From: Streptococcus mitis SK564 | Lineage (GTDB): Bacteria; Bacillota; Bacilli; Lactobacillales; Streptococcaceae | DNA: 64,000 nucleotides | Direction of reading: 5' to 3' | Assembly: GCF_000148525.1 (NCBI RefSeq) | Contig: NZ_AEDU01000025.1 | Span: 1-64,000 of the forward strand | Part shown: positions 10,522-18,330 of the stretch, one piece after another | Position numbering within the stretch: the first letter of the stretch is position 1 | Layout: each line of letters begins with the position of its first letter | The notes under the pieces: model-generated | The model's input: the letters and a program-made list of their open reading frames with translations, nothing else | What the model was told of the DNA's origin: nothing | Databases searched by the model: none | Program-made: the position numbers and the translations under genes

Positions 10522-12068
10522 CTCTTATTCACCTCGTTAATCAATCCTTTGATGTCAATCTTTCCATTTGGAGTCAGTGGCAAACTGTCTCGATAAAGGA
10601 ATTTAGACGGCATCATGTAGGACATCATGATGTCTGTCAAATCTTCCTTGATGGCCTTAGTAATATCGATATCACGCTCAAACTGCTCACGAACACCGTC
10701 TTTTAAGATGACATAGGCCAGTAGATTTTGTACCTTGTGGTCCTTGTTATAACGCGGTACTGCGACAGCAGACTCGATATAGCGAGACTTATTAAGATTT
10801 TGAGAGACATCTTCTAACTCAATGCGGTAACCGTTGAACTTAATCTGGAAGTCCATGCGTCCGCCGTAGAGAAGCAAGCCTTCATCTGTCATGGTTCCCA
10901 CATCGCCTGTGTGATAGGCTGGCAGACCTTCAAACTCAAAGAAGGCTTCTGCTGTTTTTTCAGGATTGTTCATATAGCCTTTTGAAACAGCTGGCCCTGA
11001 CACAATGATTTCTCCCTGTTCACCATTTGGCAATTTATTGCCTTCCTCGTCAATGATAAAGGTTGGAGAGTCAGCCTTGGTATAGCCGATTGGTAGGCGT
11101 TTGAGAGTCGCTAGCATCTCATCTGTCACGGCAACTGCTGACAGAGCCACTGTCGCTTCTGTTGGGCCGTAGGCATTGATAATACGGGCATTTGGGAAAC
11201 GCTCGCGCAGTTTTTGAGCCGTTTTAACCGTCAATTCTTCGCCATCAAAGTAGAAATGCGTGATTCCAGGCATTTTCTCACTGTTGAAGGCTTCAGACAA
11301 CATGGCCATATCTGCAAAAGAAGGGGTTGATGTCCAGATAGCGATTGGCAATGAAAAGATAGTCGCAAAGAGTTGCTTAAAGTCCTGAGTAATGGCAGAT
11401 GGAAGAGCAAAAAGCGTCCCACCAAGTGCCAAGGTCGGTGCCCAGTACATGACAGACAGGTCAAATGAATAAGGTGGTTGAGCCAGCATTTGCGGACGAC
11501 TTGGCGTCGCAAATTCCTTATCCGTAATCATCCAGTTGGTAAAGCTGAGGAGGTTATCATGGGAAATCTGCACTCCCTTTGGCTTACCAGTCGTACCAGA
11601 AGTAAAGATAATGTAGTAATTATCATCGCCCTTGACTGGATGCGTGATCTCATAGCTAGTCCCTTGAGCAAAGGCTTCTTGAACCTGAGCTAGAGTCATC
11701 ATCGGTGTAGAAACCTGCTCCAAAGGAAAGTCTGAAATGGCAATAATCAAACTTGGCTCCGCTACTTCTAAAATAGCCGAAACTCGCTCCAAGGCCGAAT
11801 GGCTATCAATGGGAATGTAGGCATGACCTGACTTAGTCAGCGCTACAAAAGTTGCCAACATTTCATATTCTTGGCCACCAAAAACGACCACAGGAGACTT
11901 CTCTGGCAAGCCTAGTTGGTCGATAGTTGCAGCTAAACTATCCGAATCAGCCTTTAAATCGCCATAAGCGTGTTCCTGCCCTAAAACATTATAGACAGGA
12001 TAGCTAGGCTGTGTCTGAGCAAAATGCTCAATGGTTTCAATCATATCTGCTATTGGTTTATTTGACAC
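10518..12068 (-). CDS. dltA: DltA, D-alanine--[D-alanyl-carrier protein] ligase
   Basis: The 516-aa adenylate-forming enzyme has the AMP-binding signature [14 protein letters not shown] (about residue 155), the core motif [18 protein letters not shown], and the C-terminal lysine region [13 protein letters not shown]. It activates D-alanine with ATP and transfers it to DltC in the cytoplasm. D-alanylation lowers envelope negative charge and affects resistance to cationic peptides. Confidence 0.97.
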   Translation of the reverse strand: MSNKPIADMIETIEHFAQTQPSYPVYNVLGQEHAYGDLKADSDSLAATIDQLGLPEKSPVVVFGGQEYEMLATFVALTKSGHAYIPIDSHSALERVSAILEVAEPSLIIAISDFPLEQVSTPMMTLAQVQEAFAQGTSYEITHPVKGDDNYYIIFTSGTTGKPKGVQISHDNLLSFTNWMITDKEFATPSRPQMLAQPPYSFDLSVMYWAPTLALGGTLFALPSAITQDFKQLFATIFSLPIAIWTSTPSFADMAMLSEAFNSEKMPGITHFYFDGEELTVKTAQKLRERFPNARIINAYGPTEATVALSAVAVTDEMLATLKRLPIGYTKADSPTFIIDEEGNKLPNGEQGEIIVSGPAVSKGYMNNPEKTAEAFFEFEGLPAYHTGDVGTMTDEGLLLYGGRMDFQIKFNGYRIELEDVSQNLNKSRYIESAVAVPRYNKDHKVQNLLAYVILKDGVREQFERDIDITKAIKEDLTDIMMSYMMPSKFLYRDSLPLTPNGKIDIKGLINEVNKR

Positions 12069-12088
12069 AATAGGGATTCTCCTTCAAG

Positions 12089-12220
12089 TTAAAATTCATT
12101 ATAGATAAAGCTTCCTTGACCCTGTCCAAGATAGCTAAAGAAGTAAAGCAGCCCTAGAAAGATAAGAAAATACAAGGCTGTCCGACCAAGAAAGAGGTAC
12201 AATTCTTTTCTCTGTTTCAT
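12089..12220 (-). CDS. dltX: DltX, small membrane protein of the dlt operon
   Basis: A 43-aa ORF directly upstream of dltA starts MKQRKELYLFLGRTALY, has one membrane helix (YFLIFLGLLYFFSYL) and ends GSFIYNEF. Position, size and the aromatic C-terminal motif identify DltX, which is required with DltB and DltD for D-alanine transfer. No strong Shine-Dalgarno sequence precedes the start codon. Confidence 0.9.
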   Translation of the reverse strand: MKQRKELYLFLGRTALYFLIFLGLLYFFSYLGQGQGSFIYNEF

Positions 12221-12291
12221 CAAGAAAAACCATTCATTTCTGTAATTTTTCGCTAAAATAAGAGTGATTCTTACTAGCTTATTTTTCTACC

Positions 12292-12321
12292 ATTGTACCA
12301 TTTTATAGGGTAATTTTTCAA
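12292..12321 (-). promoter_or_regulatory. Probable dlt operon promoter
   Basis: On the minus strand TTGAAA is followed after 18 bp by TACAAT with a TGG immediately before it, about 70 bp upstream of dltX. The rest of the gap between dltX and the next gene is filled by the MITE-like repeat. Confidence 0.55.
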
Positions 12322-12405
12322 TTGTTTGCCGTACATTTTCACTGCATTTAAGCTAATTTTAAAGATTATGCAGTTTTTCTATGTATATTTCAAATAGAGT
12401 GATCC

Positions 12406-12526
12406 TGGTTCAAAACTCCATTTCAGTAGAAAATGAAGTAAATATCCCCATAATAAAACGCACAATATCAAGTTTTTTAACACCCGATACTATGCGCTTT
12501 TCTGATTTTTAAAGACTTTTTAACCA
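12406..12526 (+). repeat. MITE-like repeat, copy 3
   Basis: A 121-bp full-length copy with terminal repeats TGGTTCAAAA / TTTTTAACCA (one mismatch) and the internal CGCACAATAT..GATACTATGCG palindrome. It lies just left of the streptide-type cluster and faces the inverted copy at 17418-17535. Confidence 0.7.
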
Positions 12527-12531
12527 GTCTC

Positions 12532-13710
12532 TCATTTAAAATAATCTCGTCTGATATAAATTAAAATAGTTTCTATCATCAGACAAATAGCCGATAGCCA
12601 AAAACTGATGCTAATACCAAAACTCTCAGTAGTATAGCTCATTAGCAAAACAAATACTGAAAATGATAGTGTTGAAATCACTTCCAGAACGGAATAGACA
12701 TTAACCAAGTTATTTTCCTCTACTGTTTCCTGAAGAAATACACTTTCAGGAACTTCTTTTAGTTGCGATAACATACCAACTAAAGCTGAAAATAATAAAA
12801 ACATCTGTGCGTTTGGAAAATATAGAATAGTCAGTGTCACTATTACCATGCCTACAAGAGAAAAAAGAATACTTTCCCATTTAGCAGCAAGAAACTTTTC
12901 AGATAGCCTAAAAGCAATTAAGCCACTAATTATAATCCCGATAGAGTATGCTGTATTAGAATATCCCCAGTAACTTTCCGTTTCATTTAATAACTCAGTT
13001 ACAAAGACAAGTATGATAGACGAAACCCAAATCGTATTTGAGAAAATTTCCAATAAATTTGCTGATACAAAAAGTCTTAATCTAGGATCTCTAGCAACTA
13101 ACTTCCAACCTTTGAGCAAAATTTCAAGATTAGTTTCTGACTCTAAAACCTCCACTTCAGCCTTAGGAAGCAATAACATCAGAAAGCTAGAAATGATATA
13201 CAAGATTAAAATGATAAACGTGGTAGGTAAGAGACCAATTGTTGTAAACAAGAGTCCACCTAATCCCCAACCCACTAATTGAACAGCTTCACCACTCATT
13301 GATAAGGCTGAGTTAGCCTTGCCCAAATCGGTCGCATAGCGTGGCACAATAGCATAGGAAACGGGTGCTGCAAAACCATCTAATATGGAAATTACAACAA
13401 CAAATAGATAGATCACCAAAGGCGCTACTGATTGCATTACGGTAAACATTCCTACCAGTATCGTTAATAATATAGTCTTTCCAAATTGAGATAAAGATAA
13501 AACCCTATTTAGCGCTAACCTTTTAGTAACTAAAGGAACTAAAAGACTTGCAACAAAAGAGGATATTCCTATTAAAATAGGAACTAGTGATGTGGCAATT
13601 ACTGATTTTGAAATAATGTATATGTTAGCAATGATTGTTACTCTAAAGAAAATATCTGCTAAATTTGCAAACAATTGAGAGACTAACAACTTGATAAATG
13701 AATTAGACAT
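12532..13710 (-). CDS. MFS transporter (second of the RiPP cluster)
   Basis: The 392-aa protein has about 12 hydrophobic segments and a short cytoplasmic N-terminus (MSNSFIKLLVSQLFANLADIFFR), as in MFS drug/MacB-like exporters of Gram-positives. It is the last gene of the cluster, seven bases after the preceding MFS gene on the same strand, so it is probably co-transcribed. Export of the cyclised peptide or self-protection are reasonable roles, but the substrate cannot be read from the sequence. Confidence 0.75.
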   Translation of the reverse strand: MSNSFIKLLVSQLFANLADIFFRVTIIANIYIISKSVIATSLVPILIGISSFVASLLVPLVTKRLALNRVLSLSQFGKTILLTILVGMFTVMQSVAPLVIYLFVVVISILDGFAAPVSYAIVPRYATDLGKANSALSMSGEAVQLVGWGLGGLLFTTIGLLPTTFIILILYIISSFLMLLLPKAEVEVLESETNLEILLKGWKLVARDPRLRLFVSANLLEIFSNTIWVSSIILVFVTELLNETESYWGYSNTAYSIGIIISGLIAFRLSEKFLAAKWESILFSLVGMVIVTLTILYFPNAQMFLLFSALVGMLSQLKEVPESVFLQETVEENNLVNVYSVLEVISTLSFSVFVLLMSYTTESFGISISFWLSAICLMIETILIYIRRDYFK

Positions 13711-13717
13711 ATAACTT

Positions 13718-14809
13718 TTAAGTTCTTTTATCTCTGTTAGAAAATGAATAAGATACTAAGCAACAAAGAGCTACTATACCAAATATTAAATAATTGCTCC
13801 TAATACTAAAGTTATCAGCAAAAATACCAGCTAGAAAATCAGCTAACATAAAACTAATCGAAATAAACAAATTATATACTGACCATGATACTGCTCTATT
13901 TTTTTCTATTGACATATTAAATTTATAATAAAAATGATTATTGTAGTTGGAATTAAGAACACGCATTAATAAAAGGATTATAATTTGGATGATTAGATTA
14001 GTTTGAAAAAACATGAGTATAGCTAATATTGGTAACATCAAGCTTACTTCAAACTTAATTTTTAGATAACTCCCCAAAGCCATAGATATATTAAATATAA
14101 ATAGTACAATTCCCAGCGTATCTAGTGAAAATCCCTGTTCATTTAAGAATATCCCTGCATAAGAATTGCTAATCATAATTAGAGTTGAGAATGCTACTCC
14201 TAATATTATTAATAACCATGGAATATTTTTAATATTATCGAGGCTAAAAAATTTTTGATTATTATTTTGTTCCTTTTTAATTTCAGGTAATCCTATTAAA
14301 TATAATAGACTGAAAATTACAAATATAATAGATATAACAACAGGATAAATATAATTCATATGCAATAAAGGGGGAGATATAATTGTAACAATAGCAATAA
14401 AAATATATTTTAATGTGTTGAGATTTTTCAAAAATGATTTATATACAACTTCGTCATCAATTATTTCAAAATTATAAGAATTAAGAACTCCTGAAGATAA
14501 TGATTCTGACAATCCAAAAAATATCGCTGAAATATATATTATGTTTGATTTTCCAAACAATAGGCCCCATAATGCTAAAATTAATAATAAATTTGAAGTA
14601 GCCAAAATTTTCTTGTAACCAATCTTACTTGAAATATAACTTAAAGGAATATCAAAAACTGAACCACATAGCTCAGTAATAACTGATAAAGTAGCTATTT
14701 CTGTGAACGAAAAACCTAAGTGCTTTAATAGTAAAATTTCTACAAAGTAGTATGGTAATCCAGATAGAAACATATTCATTCCGTACAAATTAAAAATCTT
14801 CTTACTCAT
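13718..14809 (-). CDS. MFS transporter (first of the RiPP cluster)
   Basis: The 363-aa membrane protein with 10-12 predicted helices starts MSKKIFNLYGMNMFLSGLPYYF and overlaps the radical SAM gene by four bases (ATGA type), which implies translational coupling. The sequence is more AT-rich than the flanking core genes, as expected for acquired DNA. In streptide clusters a transporter (StrC) exports the modified peptide, and this gene occupies that place. Peptide export is inferred from position. Confidence 0.75.
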   Translation of the reverse strand: MSKKIFNLYGMNMFLSGLPYYFVEILLLKHLGFSFTEIATLSVITELCGSVFDIPLSYISSKIGYKKILATSNLLLILALWGLLFGKSNIIYISAIFFGLSESLSSGVLNSYNFEIIDDEVVYKSFLKNLNTLKYIFIAIVTIISPPLLHMNYIYPVVISIIFVIFSLLYLIGLPEIKKEQNNNQKFFSLDNIKNIPWLLIILGVAFSTLIMISNSYAGIFLNEQGFSLDTLGIVLFIFNISMALGSYLKIKFEVSLMLPILAILMFFQTNLIIQIIILLLMRVLNSNYNNHFYYKFNMSIEKNRAVSWSVYNLFISISFMLADFLAGIFADNFSIRSNYLIFGIVALCCLVSYSFSNRDKRT

Positions 14810-16125
14810 AAGTTACAAACTGAGTCTCTAAAATATTCTGGACTCTTCTCCTTAATCAAGTTAACATAGCAGCCACCCTCGCAAATTTTTAACAATCCAC
14901 AAGATAAACACTTAGAATTCTTCGTTCTAAAAGAACGAATCCCTCCATACAACGAATCATCATACCAAACATCTAACAAATCTTTTTCAAAGGCATTCTG
15001 CTTAGTTTGATCAACTCCTAAAAAAGCAATGCAAGGCAAGATATCCCCATTAGACATTATTTCCATCTTAGTATATTTTGCACGACATCCATAATACATT
15101 TCGTCAAACTCTGAAAATTCAATTGAATTATTTATCAACTCCGGATAAGCGGTGAAAAGATGACATCCCTCAGTAGCAAAATTTAGATTAGCTTCCCGTT
15201 GAGTTATATAATCTGTAACATACTCATTCAACCTTCTCAAATCAGTTAAATCGTATTTTTTCTTTATTTTCGTATATCCTGTTACCTCAGAATAATTAGC
15301 TACTGAGAACCTATCTATTTTATTCTCTATACAAAAATCAACCAATTCTATAATCTGCTCATAGCTTTGCCTTGTATACACTGCATTAATTCTACATTTT
15401 TTTCCAACCTCTTTAAAGTACTTCGCTAATTTAATTTGTCTATCAGGTCTCACCCCCATTAATTCAAAATTTAATTTAGGATCTAAAGTCTGCAAAGATA
15501 AAACCGGTGTAATATATTTAGATTTAACTAGAATTTCCACTGTACTTTTCTTTATTAATTGGGCATTAGTTGTCATAGTAGTCTTTATCTTCAGTTTTTC
15601 ACAAGCTATCAACAAATTATCAATATCAAAATATCTAGTCGGTTCCCCTCCTAAAATTGAAACACTTAACACTCCATTATCCTTTGCTTGGCGCAAAATT
15701 CTTTCCCAATCTTTAGCAGGTTTGGCATTTCTATCTTCACGATTTGCTAAAAAACAAAAACCGCATTTTAAATCACAGTACATACTGGGGTATATTACTA
15801 GTTCAAGCGGAAAACTCAATATGTTATATTTTTTTAATTTTGCTACATGCTTTCTCGCATTTTGAAAAGTCTCGTCAGGATTTTTCGATGATTCCTCAAT
15901 ATTATTATCAGAATAGATATTTAATAATAGTACTCGCTCTAGTTTCCCTGCTTTTATTTCTTTCTTAAAAAAGGAAGTAGCAATTTCAAAACCATGATTT
16001 TGAACTAAATAAAGAAAATAAGCTTCACTCTCATCTAACTCAATTCGGTCAAAAGTTACTTTATTTATCAAAATTCCACCAAACTTTTCTAGTCTAAATA
16101 AAAAATCTTCTGAAATTGTCATCAT
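14806..16125 (-). CDS. Streptide-type radical SAM/SPASM lysine-tryptophan cyclase (StrB/SuiB-like)
   Basis: The 439-aa protein has the radical SAM cluster motif CDLKCGFC (CxxxCxxC) near residue 117, GGEPTR as the SAM-contact motif, and a C-terminal SPASM region with CRAKYTKMEIMSNGDILPC and CLSCGLLKICEGGC for two auxiliary Fe-S clusters. About 100 N-terminal residues could form the RiPP recognition element. SuiB and StrB of this family join Lys and Trp side chains of a KGDGW core through a carbon-carbon bond. The size and the adjacent KGDGW precursor make the same reaction likely here. Confidence 0.92.
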   Translation of the reverse strand: MMTISEDFLFRLEKFGGILINKVTFDRIELDESEAYFLYLVQNHGFEIATSFFKKEIKAGKLERVLLLNIYSDNNIEESSKNPDETFQNARKHVAKLKKYNILSFPLELVIYPSMYCDLKCGFCFLANREDRNAKPAKDWERILRQAKDNGVLSVSILGGEPTRYFDIDNLLIACEKLKIKTTMTTNAQLIKKSTVEILVKSKYITPVLSLQTLDPKLNFELMGVRPDRQIKLAKYFKEVGKKCRINAVYTRQSYEQIIELVDFCIENKIDRFSVANYSEVTGYTKIKKKYDLTDLRRLNEYVTDYITQREANLNFATEGCHLFTAYPELINNSIEFSEFDEMYYGCRAKYTKMEIMSNGDILPCIAFLGVDQTKQNAFEKDLLDVWYDDSLYGGIRSFRTKNSKCLSCGLLKICEGGCYVNLIKEKSPEYFRDSVCNL

Positions 16126-16139
16126 ATTGAATACCTTTC

Positions 16140-16170
16140 TAAAAAAGCAGAGGAAAATATAGCCTCTGCT
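16140..16170 (-). terminator. Attenuator-like terminator between precursor and radical SAM gene
   Basis: On the minus strand AGCAGAGG pairs with CCTCTGCT over a 9-base loop and is followed by six U. It would stop most transcripts after the precursor gene and let a fraction continue into the enzyme gene. Confidence 0.8.
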
Positions 16171-16194
16171 TAACTTATGGGATAAATTACTTTA

Positions 16195-16260
16195 TCACTT
16201 CCAGCCGTCACCTTTTGCTATTGAACTAGACTCAAGGACTTTTTCAAGCTCTTTAGACAT
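16195..16260 (-). CDS. Streptide-type RiPP precursor peptide (StrA-like)
   Basis: This 21-aa peptide has a ribosome binding site AAGGAG. It begins MSKELEKVLESSS, the leader type of the streptide family, and ends IAKGDGWK with the KGDGW core whose Lys and Trp are cross-linked. As I remember it, the S. thermophilus precursor has a longer follower with a second KGDGW; here the chain stops one residue after the first motif. It lies immediately upstream of its radical SAM enzyme and downstream of a box shared with the pheromone promoter. Confidence 0.93.
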   Translation of the reverse strand: MSKELEKVLESSSIAKGDGWK

Positions 16261-16291
16261 ATTTGGTACTCCTTTCGAATATGATACTGTA

Positions 16292-16337
16292 ATTATATTC
16301 CTTTTCAACACTTACAATAAAATATTCCCATATTTGC
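16292..16337 (-). promoter_or_regulatory. Rgg-controlled promoter of the precursor gene
   Basis: On the minus strand GCAAATATGGGAA (16325-16337) is followed after exactly 27 bases by the -10 box TATAAT (16292-16297). There is no good -35, as expected for an activated promoter. The same box, with one difference, has the same spacing upstream of the pheromone gene. Confidence 0.75.
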
Positions 16338-16342
16338 ATTTT

Positions 16343-17203
16343 CTAACTACTAGCTAAAATTTTTTCTAAATGTCTTTCATAAATCTTTGCTAAGTGGTTA
16401 CTTCCCGCTAATTTCATTGCTCCAATACACTTCCGCATTTCAATAATTGCTTTCACATTTCCATCCTCTTTATATTGATAAAGGTTTTGTGCATACTTAA
16501 AGACTAAACGTTCATATACTTCTGTCTCGGTGAAAAAGCATTGATTCAGTTGCTTTTCAAAATACAAAGCATCAAGAAATTTTCCTCTTTCAATACATGT
16601 AATATATCCGTTTAATAGCATAGATGAAATCAATCGTCTATTATTAGGAATTTCTTTATAAAAATCAGAACGTCTAGACATCTCTCTAGCCAAAACCATG
16701 AAGACATCGTGTTTTAGGACATCTAAAGTATTTGAAAAAATCAATAATTCATAGTATCCCCAATATTCAACACTAAAAAGATAGTCAGTTAAATAAGATA
16801 AATCATCACTAGAATAGTAAGCTTCTCCCGATAAATCTTGTAGACGAATTTTTAATAAAATAATGTTAAGCTTATGAAATTTCTCTTGTTTAGAATCTGA
16901 CTCTATCTGAAAATAAAGTAGTTTTTTCAACCCATCAACATCATGATTTGATACAAAATGCCTAACCTTTGATAAGAGTTCGTTCAGTTCATCACGATGA
17001 AAATCATGAACAGCATACATAAATTCATCAATAGGCATGTTAATTTCATCCAAAATAGCCATAAATTTTGAAATGGTTAAATCAGTCTCTCCCTTTTCAA
17101 AACGTGAGAGCTGTGATGTTGATATACCAGCTTTTTCGACATCTTTTAAGCGAAACCCTCTAGATTCTCGAAACTTTTTAAAAATTTCTCCAAATTTTTT
17201 CAT
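16343..17203 (-). CDS. Rgg-family (RRNPP) quorum-sensing regulator
   Basis: The 286-aa regulator has an N-terminal HTH_XRE domain (FGEIFKKFRESRGFRLKDVEKAGISTSQLSRFEKGETDLTI in outline) and a C-terminal helical repeat domain that binds the pheromone in Rgg proteins. It is divergent from the short hydrophobic peptide gene at 17294 and upstream of the precursor, the Rgg1358/SHP1358/streptide layout of S. thermophilus. Imported pheromone is expected to turn it into an activator of both the pheromone and the precursor promoter. Confidence 0.92.
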   Translation of the reverse strand: MKKFGEIFKKFRESRGFRLKDVEKAGISTSQLSRFEKGETDLTISKFMAILDEINMPIDEFMYAVHDFHRDELNELLSKVRHFVSNHDVDGLKKLLYFQIESDSKQEKFHKLNIILLKIRLQDLSGEAYYSSDDLSYLTDYLFSVEYWGYYELLIFSNTLDVLKHDVFMVLAREMSRRSDFYKEIPNNRRLISSMLLNGYITCIERGKFLDALYFEKQLNQCFFTETEVYERLVFKYAQNLYQYKEDGNVKAIIEMRKCIGAMKLAGSNHLAKIYERHLEKILASS

Positions 17204-17219
17204 AATATCTCTCCAACAA

Positions 17220-17265
17220 GCATATATGGGAACAGTTTTTGATTTTTAATATTTTAGCATAAAAT
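17220..17265 (+). promoter_or_regulatory. Rgg-controlled promoter of the pheromone gene
   Basis: GCATATATGGGAA (17220-17232), a 27-base gap and the -10 box TAAAAT (17260-17265). It matches the arrangement upstream of the precursor gene, with 12 of 13 box positions identical. Confidence 0.75.
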
Positions 17266-17293
17266 AGAAGAAAATAAAAGTGAGGTATTTCAC

Positions 17294-17365
17294 ATGAAAA
17301 AGCAAAAACTATTGTCTTTATTCTTCCTACTTTTTGAAGGAATTATTATTATCGTTGTTGGCTAG
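17294..17365 (+). CDS. SHP short hydrophobic pheromone precursor
   Basis: This 23-aa peptide begins with basic residues MKKQK, has a hydrophobic core LLSLFFLLF and ends EGIIIIVVG. The C-terminus differs by one residue from the EGIIVIVVG pheromone that I recall for SHP1358. Such peptides are exported and matured (Eep and PptAB in known cases), then re-imported by the oligopeptide permease to bind the cognate Rgg. It is too short for ordinary gene callers. Its GTGAGG site lies 9 bases before the start. Confidence 0.9.
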   Translation: MKKQKLLSLFFLLFEGIIIIVVG

Positions 17366-17417
17366 TACTAAGAAATTAGTTACTAAAATACTTATATCTT
17401 CAATCGAAAAAAGTGAT

Positions 17418-17535
17418 TGGAGAAAAAGTCTTAAAAATCAGAAAAACGCATAATATCAGGTGTTGAAAAACTTGATACTATGCGTTTTATTGTGAAAAGA
17501 TTTACTTCATTGTTTCCTGAAATTGAGCTTTTACC
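17418..17535 (-). repeat. MITE-like repeat, copy 4 (inverted)
   Basis: This copy runs in the opposite orientation to the other three, starting AGTCTTAAAAATCAGAAAA and containing ACGCATAATATCAGGTGTTG and its palindromic partner. Its outer ends are less well conserved. With copy 3 it frames the whole Rgg/SHP/RiPP region. Confidence 0.65.
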
Positions 17536-17556
17536 TAAGCTCTTATCAAATCTAGA

Positions 17557-18261
17557 TTAGAAAAGCGAGAATACAAGCACGGCCAAGGCTGCACCAATAA
17601 CAGGTCCCACAACAGGAATCCAGGCATAAGACCAGTCTCCGTCTCCCTTGTTTGGAATTGGTAAAATGCTGTGCATGATACGAGGTCCAAGGTCACGAGC
17701 TGGGTTCAAGGCATAACCTGTTGTCCCACCTAGTGATAGACCGATACCGACAATCAAAGTCCCTACTGCAAAGGTTCCGATACCTGCCTGAAAATCGTAA
17801 AGACCCAAAGCAAAGATTGTTAATACCAATACAAAAGTTCCAAGGATTTCACTGATCAAGTTTGATACAGTATCTTTGATGGCTGGTCCAGTACTGAAGG
17901 TGGCTAGGATATTGCCTGCTTTTTCTTCTGCCTCATAATGCGGTTTGAATTGCAACCAAACCAAAATCTGACCGAGCATAGCCCCTGCAAACTGAGCTAG
18001 GATGTAAGGGAAAACGGAAGCCCAAGGCAAACCACCTTTTAAGGCCACACCGATGGTCACAGCTGGGTTTAAATGAGCTGGACTGAGTTTTCCAGATACA
18101 AATACTGCAACCGCAACTGCAATCCCCCAACCCATAGTAATCACAATCCAACCTGAGCTGTTGCTCTTGGTTTTTGGAAGAACCACACCTGCAACAACAC
18201 CATTTCCTAGAAGAATCAGGATTAAAGTCCCCAAAAATTCTCCAAATAATTCATTCATCAT
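17557..18261 (-). CDS. glpF: GlpF, glycerol uptake facilitator (aquaporin family)
   Basis: The 234-aa MIP-family channel has six hydrophobic helices and both NPA boxes (HLNPAVTIG and ALNPARDLG); the Asp after the second NPAR is typical of glycerol facilitators. It lets glycerol enter by diffusion so that GlpK can trap it as glycerol-3-phosphate. The start at 18261 follows GGAGATAGAAAG; the longer in-frame reading to 18315 lacks support. It is the last gene of glpK-glpO-glpF. Confidence 0.95.
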   Translation of the reverse strand: MMNELFGEFLGTLILILLGNGVVAGVVLPKTKSNSSGWIVITMGWGIAVAVAVFVSGKLSPAHLNPAVTIGVALKGGLPWASVFPYILAQFAGAMLGQILVWLQFKPHYEAEEKAGNILATFSTGPAIKDTVSNLISEILGTFVLVLTIFALGLYDFQAGIGTFAVGTLIVGIGLSLGGTTGYALNPARDLGPRIMHSILPIPNKGDGDWSYAWIPVVGPVIGAALAVLVFSLF

Positions 18262-18330
18262 CTTTCTATCTCCATTAAAAAGAAGGGGCGGGCGGCAAGG
18301 AATGCTGCCCTCCACCTCTTTTATTTTTTC

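Noticed and set aside
12406-12526. Identification of the interspersed repeat as a named pneumococcal element (RUP or BOX)
   Set aside because: The terminal repeats and length (~118-121 bp) are clear, but I cannot match the sequence from memory to a named family, so only MITE-like is claimed.
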